Assembly (NCBI RefSeq): GCF_024158745.1
Contig: NZ_JAMZAW010000006.1
Coordinates: 1 to 64,000, forward strand
Direction: 5' to 3'
Origin: Paenibacillus tyrphae
GTDB taxonomy: Bacteria > Bacillota > Bacilli > Paenibacillales > NBRC-103111
Length of the DNA: 64,000 bases
Of this stretch, positions 7,544-15,714 are shown one piece after another (within the stretch, counting starts at the first letter, position 1; each line of letters starts with the position of its first letter). The translations under genes and the position numbers were made by a program. The notes under the pieces are model-generated. The model saw nothing but the letters and a program-made list of their open reading frames with translations. It searched no databases and was not told the DNA's origin.

Positions 7544-8072
7544 TCATGCTCTTCATAGATTATCTGATGTAGGTTTCGAAGCTGTCTCTAATATTACAAG
7601 CGATAAAATGGGGATAAAATGTTTTAGTAACAGTTCAAAGTTTGTTATTTTACAAAGATGGGAAGTCACGACTACAATTCAAGGAGTACTTGCAGAGGCT
7701 GCTTTTTTAAGAGACAGTTTGTTGCGGAATAGAGTGAATGCTTGGAATGCTTATTACCTAATCTGCGAAGCTGGAAACAATCCAATTAGTGAAGAGACGG
7801 TTTATTCAATAGAAAGAGAACCAACAGCTCTACGTAAATATGTCATTCGGTCCGCATTAGACCTTCAAAGGGTACCTTTTCTAGATCCGACACAATCAAT
7901 GAAAAAAGAAATTTCAACCGAAGTACTTGATTCAATAGAAATGACTGAGACGGTTACTCGATTGATCGAGTATATCCGTAAACATGATGGCGAGCGGCGG
8001 AAGTTGAGTCAAAAGGAATTAGAGACGGCCATTATTGAAATAGAAAAGATGGACGGAGGTATTGTTCAGTGA
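7530..8072 (+). CDS. ABC-3C-type middle component
   Basis: A 180-residue protein starting at ATG 7530 inside the end of the nuclease gene and ending in a GTGA overlap with the ATPase gene. It has features I associate with the small middle components of ABC-three-component systems: a central LRDSLLRNRVNAWNAYYLI segment and a later EREPTALRKYVIRS segment, followed by a charged C-terminal helix. It lacks catalytic motifs and probably bridges effector and ATPase. The tight overlaps on both sides argue for fixed stoichiometry of the three products. A search with a middle-component profile would settle the family; gene order alone would already suggest it. Confidence 0.6.
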   Translation: MEAYNHALHRLSDVGFEAVSNITSDKMGIKCFSNSSKFVILQRWEVTTTIQGVLAEAAFLRDSLLRNRVNAWNAYYLICEAGNNPISEETVYSIEREPTALRKYVIRSALDLQRVPFLDPTQSMKKEISTEVLDSIEMTETVTRLIEYIRKHDGERRKLSQKELETAIIEIEKMDGGIVQ

Positions 8073-10726
8073 AACTCCAAATGGTACGTATTCAAAACTT
8101 CCGTAAATATTTTGGTCTACATGAGTTTGATCTTAGTAAAGAAATAACAATTTTTTATGGGCCAAATGGTTATGGCAAAAGCACTTTTTTTGATGCTTTA
8201 GAGTGGTGCATATCTGGTACAATCCATAGATTCAGTAGACAAAAAGATTTTAGCGACAAAGATGTGATTTGTTTTCAATGTGACGAACGAGAAGCTATAT
8301 GTTCGGTTGAAATCGATTTTGCAAATCATAAATTAGCTAGAGGTTTTAGAGTAGTTGATGGAATACCCCTTAATATGACGGTTTCAGTCACTAAGCCTGA
8401 TGGTTCAATTATTCGCGGAAAAACTCTAGTAGATCAATTTTTAAGGAGAGCTTCCTACCTTAAGGCAGGTCGCACTTTGGTAGGGGACTTAATAAAACAA
8501 ACTCATATATTGTCACAGGATCAAATTACAGATTTCATTTCTCATGATGATGCAAAAGAAAGATTTGAAGCGCTTGCTGATATTATGGGGCTGAAAAGCG
8601 TTTTAAGTCTCTTGGATAACATGAAATCGATTAAAAGTAAATTACAATCACAAAGTTCAAAAATTGAGGATACGATTCAGAGCCTAAATTCTGTAATTGA
8701 CAAACGAAGAGAGGACTTAGTGTCCTACGATTCCTCATATATAAAAAAATGGTCTGATGGTTTAGCTATTTCATCCGATTTAGACCATTTACAGGTTCGA
8801 GTTCCTAAAATACAAGAGGAGTTGTTGTCGCGCTCAGGGTTTATTAGTCAGAAAGTGGATAGATTAGAGATATTACATGGATTAGGGTATAGTATGATTC
8901 AAGAATGTGTAGATCGTAAAAATGAACTGGCAAAAGAATTAGAACTGCATAATGAACAAACAGAGAATGCCCAGAAATTACTTACTCAAGTTAATATGGT
9001 AATTGATTCACTTAGCGGTGACAAAGTTCATTATGATACATTAAGAAGATTGGAGATGGAAGAAAAGGAATGTTTGGAGATCATAAAAAGGGGTTCAAAA
9101 AATGATGTGCCTGACACTCTAGAACTAACAAAGTTACTATCACAAAAGAGAAGATTAATAACCAAGCATGATACTGCCCTATTATATATTCAGGAATATC
9201 AAGAACTAGAACGACAACTTGCAACAATCCCCGCACTTAAGCAACAACAATACATAAAAGTTAATAAACTCCGAAAGCGACGTGAGCGGCTACTTACATT
9301 ATTGAGTGTAGTAAATAATCGTTTATCACATCATGCCAATGGGTCTGTTATAAATCTTGTTGCGAATGTTCAAAATATATTTGATTATCTAAAAAGAGAA
9401 CAAGTTCATGATGGAATTTGTCCCGTATGTTCCGTTGACCACGGGGATCAACTTGAACATCGAATTCAAGAGTCAATCCAAAAACATAATGAAAATCTAA
9501 AGCATTATACAACTGTTTCTGAGAGCTTATTGAGTCGAAAAAAGCGATATGAAACTCGTCTTCAGCAAACAGAAAAAGAACAAAAAGTTGCCCAAGACAA
9601 AGACAAAGAATACGAGCTTAATCTTAACAATAGCAATGATCGTCTGTCACAGATTAAACAATTTGAAGCCTTCCAGTTGGAATTGTTTAATCAACCTTTC
9701 CAAAAAATCCAGCAATCTAGAGAATTAATTCAAAATGAAATCAATAATATTGAGGCAGCAAAACAGGCTATTGATAAACTAACACAAGTCAGACTAGATT
9801 TAAATAATCTAAAAAGTACTACTGGCCTGTCAAAAGTTTATACTGAAAAAGAAGCTGAAGCAAGACTTCAGCGATTTCAACGGGCGCTAGACCGCATAAA
9901 TAATTATATTTCATTATTAAATCTGTCAAGGGATAAGATTATCTCTGGAATTAACTCATTAAATGGAGAATTATTGAGTCTTCAAGAATCTGTTACTCAA
10001 GATGAGTATGAAATATCATTGAGCCTACTGATTAGTCAACATAAGACAGAGTTACAGAAACTACAAGAAGAATACGCAGCAGCAGCAGCATTTGTTCAAT
10101 CTATTTCCACCAATCAAAGAATCCAGGAAGATATTCAAAAACTGCAAGATAGCCAGAATAATAAGGCTCAGGAAGCTTCTATTGTAACAGCAAAATTAGC
10201 GGAGATTCAGACATTCCTAGACGAGGCAGGAAATCGACTTGGTACCACAGCTAAAGACATGTTGAACCAGTCATCATCCTCCATACAAAAATACTTCCGT
10301 TACTTGAATCCAATGCCTATTACTGCTCCTATTCGGTTCGAAGGAGACGATGATGAACTAAAGATCATGGTTCAGACTTCAAGTGAGAATAAACCACTAT
10401 CTAATGTTCAGTACACACTTAGTTCTGGACAACTAAACGTACTGGCTATTTCAATTTTTCTTGCAGTGAATCAATCTCAGCGAGTAAGTATTCTTGATTT
10501 TGTAGCAATTGATGATCCAATTCAAAACATGGACGATGTAAATCAGTTTTCCATATGTGACGTACTTGGAACGTTATCCAAACAGCTTTTTTTTGCGACA
10601 CATGATTATGAGTTCGTAAAACTCTTTATCAAAAAAAATGAACACCGAAAAGATGAAATCCAAGTCTATATAATTGATTCTCCGCTGCTTACGGAGAAAA
10701 AAATCAAACGGCTGACATTTGAATAA
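8069..10726 (+). CDS. Rad50/SMC-like ABC ATPase with CxxC hook
   Basis: An 885-residue ABC ATPase of the SMC/Rad50 type, starting at GTG 8069, which overlaps the preceding TGA. Walker A is GPNGYGKST at about 31-39, a Q-loop region follows near THILSQDQ, and a long coiled coil is interrupted by a CPVC pair near 451-454, like the Rad50 zinc hook. A second coiled coil leads to the signature LSSGQ near 783, Walker B in ILDFVAIDDP near 807-816 and the switch His in FATHDYEF near 845. Such ATPases dimerise through the hook and heads on DNA. With the nuclease and middle component it forms a complete three-gene conflict module. Base composition is AT-rich like the rest of the island, unlike the backbone starting at 11.44 kb. 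No frameshift is seen. Confidence 0.85.
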   Translation: MKLQMVRIQNFRKYFGLHEFDLSKEITIFYGPNGYGKSTFFDALEWCISGTIHRFSRQKDFSDKDVICFQCDEREAICSVEIDFANHKLARGFRVVDGIPLNMTVSVTKPDGSIIRGKTLVDQFLRRASYLKAGRTLVGDLIKQTHILSQDQITDFISHDDAKERFEALADIMGLKSVLSLLDNMKSIKSKLQSQSSKIEDTIQSLNSVIDKRREDLVSYDSSYIKKWSDGLAISSDLDHLQVRVPKIQEELLSRSGFISQKVDRLEILHGLGYSMIQECVDRKNELAKELELHNEQTENAQKLLTQVNMVIDSLSGDKVHYDTLRRLEMEEKECLEIIKRGSKNDVPDTLELTKLLSQKRRLITKHDTALLYIQEYQELERQLATIPALKQQQYIKVNKLRKRRERLLTLLSVVNNRLSHHANGSVINLVANVQNIFDYLKREQVHDGICPVCSVDHGDQLEHRIQESIQKHNENLKHYTTVSESLLSRKKRYETRLQQTEKEQKVAQDKDKEYELNLNNSNDRLSQIKQFEAFQLELFNQPFQKIQQSRELIQNEINNIEAAKQAIDKLTQVRLDLNNLKSTTGLSKVYTEKEAEARLQRFQRALDRINNYISLLNLSRDKIISGINSLNGELLSLQESVTQDEYEISLSLLISQHKTELQKLQEEYAAAAAFVQSISTNQRIQEDIQKLQDSQNNKAQEASIVTAKLAEIQTFLDEAGNRLGTTAKDMLNQSSSSIQKYFRYLNPMPITAPIRFEGDDDELKIMVQTSSENKPLSNVQYTLSSGQLNVLAISIFLAVNQSQRVSILDFVAIDDPIQNMDDVNQFSICDVLGTLSKQLFFATHDYEFVKLFIKKNEHRKDEIQVYIIDSPLLTEKKIKRLTFE

Positions 10727-10736
10727 TAAATATATC

Positions 10737-10997
10737 TTAATCGATTATTCCTATACGTTTTAATGCTGCCATACAAACAGAATCAATTAGCGTGTCTGCC
10801 GTGGCAACATATTTATTGGCTTCTATTATTGTTTTATATTTTAATGGAAACAACTTTGTGACCTGATAAGTATTAAAGTTATCAAGAAGTTTATAAGCAC
10901 AAGAATCATCCAAAGCATCCACTTTGTATCCTAGGACTTGCCGTTCTATTAAGTCACATTTCTCTGCTTCATCGAGATCATCCCACTTGATTTTCAA
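10737..10997 (-). CDS. small hypothetical protein, 86 aa
   Basis: An 86-residue minus-strand frame starting at TTG 10997, with AAGGAGAG about six bases upstream. Its stop lies ten bases from the end of the convergent ATPase gene. The sequence has an acidic N-terminal helix (DDLDEAEKCDLIE), then QVLGYKVD, a middle strand-helix region and a C-terminal helix. The outline recalls phage ABA-sandwich proteins, but the match is weak and I do not claim it. It could be an accessory or phage-derived gene linked to the conflict module. Confidence 0.5.
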   Translation of the reverse strand: MKIKWDDLDEAEKCDLIERQVLGYKVDALDDSCAYKLLDNFNTYQVTKLFPLKYKTIIEANKYVATADTLIDSVCMAALKRIGIID

Positions 10998-11142
10998 TTC
11001 ACCCTCTCCTTTGTCTTTATTGGGATTTATGACAAATGACGATACAAAATGAGTTGCGAGACTGCATGGCGGAGATGGCTAAAACACAATTAGTTCATTA
11101 TGTCGGTCATCGACAGGAAAAAAGCCACATCCTCATATTAGA

Positions 11143-11168
11143 GTATAATTTCATTCATGAAATTATAC
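11143..11168. repeat. 26-base perfect palindrome
   Basis: GTATAATTTCAT, a TC centre, then ATGAAATTATAC: 12-base arms with complete complementarity. It lies in the gap between the small minus-strand gene at 10737 and rlmCD, upstream of the minus-strand gene. The symmetry and AT-rich arms suggest a dimeric repressor site, or a site for a recombinase or relaxase; it lacks the GC-rich stem and T-run of a terminator. Confidence 0.6.
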
Positions 11169-11218
11169 GGCGTGAATGAATGCTTTATGCAAATTTAAGT
11201 GTTCATCCACGATATACG

Positions 11219-11254
11219 AAGGCCACCTTCTTTAATACTTACGAAGGTGGCCTT
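11219..11254. terminator. 12-bp hairpin, probable bidirectional terminator
   Basis: AAGGCCACCTTC at 11219-11230 and GAAGGTGGCCTT at 11243-11254 form a perfect 12-bp stem with a 12-base loop. A short T-rich stretch follows on the plus side. It sits at the island edge, between the 10,737 gene region and the 3' end of rlmCD. Confidence 0.5.
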
Positions 11255-11298
11255 TCATATACTCAAAAGGGGAGCTTATTGGACAGACCTGCTGTTGG

Positions 11299-11445
11299 TT
11301 AAAAATCGCTCGTCAGATCTTCCCATTTCAAATCCAGCACAACCGAAACTTTAATGGTATCTCGCAACACCTTATTTTTATAGTCGTTCTCATCCTGTAC
11401 AAAGGAGAAATACTTCGCCGAAAACTGAAAACTATAGACTTCTAG
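11299..11445 (-). pseudogene. 3'-terminal gene fragment abutting rlmCD
   Basis: On the minus strand, in a different frame from rlmCD, the last 48 or so codons before the stop at 11299 read like a genuine protein end: YLEVYSFQFSAKYFSFVQD, then KVLRDTIKVSVVLDLKWEDL. Upstream of about 11,445 the same frame runs through the GC-rich rlmCD coding sequence and is meaningless. The change in composition occurs at this point, so the fragment looks like the tail of an AT-rich accessory gene joined to the rlmCD 3' end. Family unknown. Confidence 0.35.
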
Positions 11446-12920
11446 GTATCGACCCGGCACATCCTTACCACGCACTCCACATGCGCCGTCTGCGGGAACA
11501 TGTCCACCGGCTGAATCCAATCCAGCCGGTAGCCCTGCTCAAGCAGCACCTGGCAGTCCTTCGCCAGGGTGGACGGATTGCACGACACGTAGACGAGTCG
11601 TGCCGGCTTCGCCTCGGCGAGCGCGAGCAGCAGCGGGCGCTCGCAGCCGGTGCGCGGCGGGTCGACCACGACGACGTCGGGGCGGATGCCGCGCTGCACC
11701 CATTCGGGCAGCAACTGCTCGGCACGCCCGACAAAGAAGCGGGCGTTCACTGCGCCGCTCGCCTGGGCATTGTCCCGGGCGTCGTCGACCGCCTCGGGGA
11801 TAAGCTCGATGCCGCGCACCTCGTGGGCGTGCGGGGCGAGCCAGAGCCCGATCGTACCGGTGCCGCAGTAGGCATCGACGACAAGCTCTTCGCCGGTCAG
11901 CGCGGCGGCTTCGCGGACGGCGTCGTACAGCTTCACCGTCTGCTCCGGATTCAGCTGGAAGAAGGCGCGGGGGGAGAGGGAGAAGCGGATGTCGCCGAGC
12001 GTCTCGTCCAGCCGCTCCTTACCCCATAGCACGGTCGTTTTCGCGCCAAAAATGAGCGGAGAAGCTTCTCGATTCAGATTTTGCGCGATGGTCGTCACCT
12101 GCGGCAGCTCGTCGCGGATGCGGCGGATGAGCCGTTCGCGGTCGGGAATGCGGTCCGCCGCGGTGATGAGCGTGAGCTGGATCTCCCCGGTTTGCCGGCC
12201 TACCCGGGCTACGATGGTACGGATGACGCCTTGACGGGTCCGTTCGTTGTATACGGGGATGTCCAGCTCGCCAAGCAGCTTGGCGACCGTCTCCGTGACC
12301 CGGTTGATCGCCGGATCGTGTATGGCGCAGCCGGTAATGTCCACGAGCTTATGCGTGCCGGGGGAGTACAAGCCCGCAACGACCTTCTCTCCTGCGCGGC
12401 CGAGCTGCAGCTGCGCCTTGTTCCGGTAGCTCCAAGGGTTGTCCATGCCGAGAATCGGCCGGATCGGGGCCGTTTCCATCCCCGCGTAACGCCGGAACGC
12501 TTCACGTACCAGCTCCTCCTTGGCATGCAGCTGAGCCTCGTACGTCATATGCTGAAGCTGACAGCCGCCGCAGCTGTCGTAGATGGGACAGGGCGGCTTT
12601 TGGCGGTGAGGCGAAGCCTTTTCCACCTCGTCCAGCTTGGCCGTAATGTAGCTTGGTTCGACCTTCGTCACCGTCGCTTTCACGACTTCCTCCGGCAGCG
12701 TCCCGTCGATGAAAACCGCCTTACGCTTGTAGTAGCCGACGCCCTCGCCGTTAATGCCGATCCGTTTGATCGTGACCACGATCCGGTCGCCGGCTCTCAA
12801 ATCCTCTGCCGTCGCGGGCCGGCTTGCCGCAGGCTTCTTCCCACTAGGCCTGCGTGCGGCTTCCGATCTTTTTCCCTGCGGGCGCAAAGAATCGCGGTTC
12901 TTTTTCCATTCAGTGCTCAT
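11442..12920 (-). CDS. rlmCD: 23S rRNA (uracil-5)-methyltransferase RlmCD/RlmD family
   Basis: A 492-residue RumA-family enzyme that uses S-adenosylmethionine to methylate uridines in 23S rRNA. An N-terminal basic tail is followed by a TRAM RNA-binding domain (GDRIVVTIKRIGINGEGVGY), a cysteine cluster for an Fe-S site (CPIYDSCGGC), the SAM motif VDAYCGTGTIGLWLA, DPPRTGC, and the catalytic cysteine in YVSCNPSTLAKD. The frame could extend to 13013, but I choose ATG 12920, which has GGAGAG upstream. The final residues after HVECVV (RMCRVDT) lie at the island boundary and may have been altered by integration. It is convergent with the island and divergent from the ABC exporter. Confidence 0.9.
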   Translation of the reverse strand: MSTEWKKNRDSLRPQGKRSEAARRPSGKKPAASRPATAEDLRAGDRIVVTIKRIGINGEGVGYYKRKAVFIDGTLPEEVVKATVTKVEPSYITAKLDEVEKASPHRQKPPCPIYDSCGGCQLQHMTYEAQLHAKEELVREAFRRYAGMETAPIRPILGMDNPWSYRNKAQLQLGRAGEKVVAGLYSPGTHKLVDITGCAIHDPAINRVTETVAKLLGELDIPVYNERTRQGVIRTIVARVGRQTGEIQLTLITAADRIPDRERLIRRIRDELPQVTTIAQNLNREASPLIFGAKTTVLWGKERLDETLGDIRFSLSPRAFFQLNPEQTVKLYDAVREAAALTGEELVVDAYCGTGTIGLWLAPHAHEVRGIELIPEAVDDARDNAQASGAVNARFFVGRAEQLLPEWVQRGIRPDVVVVDPPRTGCERPLLLALAEAKPARLVYVSCNPSTLAKDCQVLLEQGYRLDWIQPVDMFPQTAHVECVVRMCRVDT

Positions 12921-13079
12921 GCCGTTCTCTCCGTTTCTTGTCAAATCGCTGTTCTTACTATACCATGACCGGGCCGGATTGGCGAAACGGGCTCCGTGCT
13001 TAAGATTAGGCATCCCGGTCGGCCGGATGGTATACTCTAGCTGTAGCTTTTTCCAACAACGCCCCCAAAGGAGCTGAAG

Positions 13080-14039
13080 ATGTTGCCGATGGCGGAAACG
13101 ATGATTAAGGCGGACGGTCTAGTTAAACGGTACGGGGATTTTACGGCCGTAAAAGGCGTCCATTTCGAAGTATATCAAGGCGAGGTGTTCGGGCTGCTCG
13201 GACCGAACGGCGCAGGCAAGACGACCACGATGGAAATGATCGAGGGGCTCCGGCGGCCGGATGGAGGGCATGCGATTGTGGCAGGCTTCGATACCCGGAC
13301 GCAGCTGAATCAGGTCAAGCAGGTGATCGGTGTCCAGCTGCAATCCACCTCGCTGTTCGATCTGTTGAAAGTGCACGAGATTGTCCGCATGTACGCCAGC
13401 TTTTACCCGAGCTCCGTCCCGATCGAGCCGCTGCTGGAAGATATGATTTTGCAGGAAAAACGCAACGACCGCGTCAAAAACCTCTCCGGCGGGCAAAAAC
13501 AGCGTCTGGCGATTGCGCTGGCGCTTGTGAACGATCCGCAGGTGGTCTTTTTGGACGAGCCGACGACAGGTCTGGACCCGCAGGCCAGGCGGATGCTGTG
13601 GGACATTGTGCTGAGGCTCAAGGAACGCGGTAAAACGATCGTGCTCAGCACACATTACATGGAAGAAGCACATACTTTGTGCGACCGCATCTGTCTGATG
13701 GACAGCGGACAGGTGATCGCGCTCGATACACCCCGGAATCTGGTCCGTAATCTGCAATCCGACAGCGCCATCGAATTCCGGCTGGAAGGCGCCGACGCTT
13801 GGAGCGAGGAGCGGCAAGAGGCTGTAACGGAAGCGCTGCGGGAAGTAAGCGAGGTGAAGCAGGTGGATCAGCGCAAAGACATTTTCGTGCTGTATACCGA
13901 CCATCTGCAAACCTCGCTTGTCGATCTGATCGCCCGGGCGGAAGGGCAGGAATGGCGCGTGCAGGAGCTGCAGACCCGGACGGCCACGCTGGAGGACGTC
14001 TTCATCCACATGACGGGAAGGAGCTTGAGGGAAGCATGA
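13080..14039 (+). CDS. ABC transporter ATP-binding protein (ABC-2 exporter type)
   Basis: A 319-residue ATPase with Walker A GPNGAGKTTT near residues 41-50, signature LSGGQKQRLAIA near 138-149, Walker B VVFLDEPTTGLDP and the switch His in STHYMEEAH. A C-terminal extension of about 90 residues after the core is typical of the CcmA/DrrA-like exporter subfamily. AAAGGAG precedes the ATG. The stop overlaps the permease start (ATGA at 14036-14039), so both are made together. Substrate cannot be told from sequence; relatives export antibiotics, lipids or peptides. Confidence 0.9.
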   Translation: MLPMAETMIKADGLVKRYGDFTAVKGVHFEVYQGEVFGLLGPNGAGKTTTMEMIEGLRRPDGGHAIVAGFDTRTQLNQVKQVIGVQLQSTSLFDLLKVHEIVRMYASFYPSSVPIEPLLEDMILQEKRNDRVKNLSGGQKQRLAIALALVNDPQVVFLDEPTTGLDPQARRMLWDIVLRLKERGKTIVLSTHYMEEAHTLCDRICLMDSGQVIALDTPRNLVRNLQSDSAIEFRLEGADAWSEERQEAVTEALREVSEVKQVDQRKDIFVLYTDHLQTSLVDLIARAEGQEWRVQELQTRTATLEDVFIHMTGRSLREA

Positions 14040-15133
14040 ACGCTTACATTCATCTGACGCTTGCCCAACTGCGGCTGTTCGCCCGCAACCGGCAGGTGCT
14101 GTTCTGGACGCTGCTTTTTCCGATCTTCTTCATGGTCATGCTTGGCTCGTTCCTGGGCAAAGGCAATCCGGTCTCCGTCACCGGCGCCATCGTCGATGAG
14201 GACCGAACGGCTGCTTCCGAAGCGCTGATGAAGGCACTGCAGGACAACCCGATCCTGCGGGTGAACGCGGCCTCCGATTTAAATCCCGAGCTGGAGACAC
14301 TGAAACGCGGCGATTACCAGCTTGTGCTCGTCATTCCGAAGGGCTATGAGGAACAAACGAAGCCCGGCAGCACAGGGGTGGCCGCTGCGATCAAAGTGTA
14401 TTACGACGAAACGAATGCCGCGACCTCGCAAATCGGGTTGCAGGTGCTGGCTCCGGTCATCGACGGGATCGACAAGAAGCTGTCGGGCTATACGCCGAAA
14501 ATTACGATCCGGCCGGAAGGCGTGCAGTCGCTAAAGCTCAGCTATATCGACTTCCTGGTGCCGGGCATCGTCGCCATGATGATTATGTCCAACAACCTGA
14601 ACGGGGTGGCGGGGCAGATCGCTTCGTGGCGGGAGAGGGGCATCCTGCGGCGGATGCAGAGCACGACGCTAAAAGCTTCGACGTTTATCGCTTCGCAGAT
14701 TACGGCACGGCTGCTATTGAACGGCTTACAGGCCGTCATTGTGCTGGTCGTCGGCTCGCTCTTTTTCGGCACGCAGGTGAACGGGTCCTGGCTGCTGCTG
14801 CTCAGCTTTATCGTGCTCGGGACGCTGGCATTCATGTCGATCGGTTTTATCATTGCCGGTTTGGCCAAAACGCCGGAGAGCGCCGGACCGATCGCCGGTT
14901 TCATCTCGTTTCCGATGCTGTTTCTGGGCGGCGTCTTCTTTCCGATCAAAAACATGCCGGAGTTCCTTCAACCGATCGTTAAGCTGCTGCCGATCTCCCA
15001 TCTGACGACGGCGCTGCGTCAGGTGATGAACGTAGGAGCGGGACTTTCCGTCGTCTGGACCGAAGCGGCGCTGCTCGGCGGTTGGCTCCTCGTCGCGTTT
15101 ATCGTGGCAAGCTTTACGTTCCGGTGGGAATAA
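14036..15133 (+). CDS. ABC-2 type permease
   Basis: A 365-residue membrane protein starting at ATG 14036 in an ATGA overlap with its ATPase gene; the same frame is open further upstream but only inside the ATPase coding region. It has one N-terminal membrane segment (LFWTLLFPIFFMVML), a large extracytoplasmic domain of about 170 residues, and five C-terminal segments including VPGIVAMMIMSNN and a PxxHLTTALRQ motif near the end. This is the layout of ABC-2 membrane subunits such as YhfP/DrrB relatives. Together with the preceding ATPase it forms a two-gene exporter. Confidence 0.9.
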   Translation: MNAYIHLTLAQLRLFARNRQVLFWTLLFPIFFMVMLGSFLGKGNPVSVTGAIVDEDRTAASEALMKALQDNPILRVNAASDLNPELETLKRGDYQLVLVIPKGYEEQTKPGSTGVAAAIKVYYDETNAATSQIGLQVLAPVIDGIDKKLSGYTPKITIRPEGVQSLKLSYIDFLVPGIVAMMIMSNNLNGVAGQIASWRERGILRRMQSTTLKASTFIASQITARLLLNGLQAVIVLVVGSLFFGTQVNGSWLLLLSFIVLGTLAFMSIGFIIAGLAKTPESAGPIAGFISFPMLFLGGVFFPIKNMPEFLQPIVKLLPISHLTTALRQVMNVGAGLSVVWTEAALLGGWLLVAFIVASFTFRWE

Positions 15134-15363
15134 GCCGGCCGGGACTCCGGTCCAGGCCGCAGCTTTGACAGACGGCGCCGGCCCTTCCGCTCGAAAATTC
15201 CACATTTTTTTCTTAAAAATGGGAAATACTATGCTCATCTCGCTGCATATATAGAGGAAAGGAGAAATTTAACCTTTTGTTTATATTCTCCTAATGTTGT
15301 CTTAATGTTTGCCCGGTAACATGAAGACAATAATATTCGATGCGAAGGGACGATTTTTAGATC

Positions 15364-15591
15364 ATGATTTTGTACCAATTGGCCAAGAGACTGGCGGAGC
15401 GCAATCGACTGCAGGACAATATCGAGCGTTCCGAGGGCAATATCGAAGCATTGGTAACGCAAAAGGAGCAGGTGGAGGAGCAACTGTTGACCCAGGCCAA
15501 CATGTGGAAGGAAGAGGGGCAGGACGAATTTATGCTTGCTGCGCTGGCCCCCGAGCCGGACAGCCTGCCTGTCAACGAATCTGTGTATTAA
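15364..15591 (+). CDS. small coiled-coil protein, 75 aa
   Basis: A 75-residue protein starting at ATG 15364, with GAAGGGA about 13 bases upstream. Residues 5-50 form a heptad-like helix rich in Arg, Glu and Gln (LAERNRLQDNIERSEGNIEA); the end is acidic and Pro-rich. No known domain. It stands alone between the exporter operon and a radical SAM gene and ends just before a clear terminator, which supports its being a separate transcription unit. Confidence 0.55.
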   Translation: MILYQLAKRLAERNRLQDNIERSEGNIEALVTQKEQVEEQLLTQANMWKEEGQDEFMLAALAPEPDSLPVNESVY

Positions 15592-15598
15592 TTTTGGG

Positions 15599-15632
15599 AA
15601 AATGGGACGTCACGTTCCATTTTCTTTTTTTT
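15599..15632 (+). terminator. intrinsic terminator after the 75-aa gene
   Basis: AAAATGGGACG pairs with CGTTCCATTTT (one G-U) and is followed by CTTTTTTTT. It lies eight bases after the stop codon. Confidence 0.8.
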
Positions 15633-15714
15633 GTGTTCGGTTCCGTTTCGCGGTAGAATAGGGATACTGTTCAATACGATAATGGATAAGTAAAGAGGTA
15701 GGTACCAAATTCCC

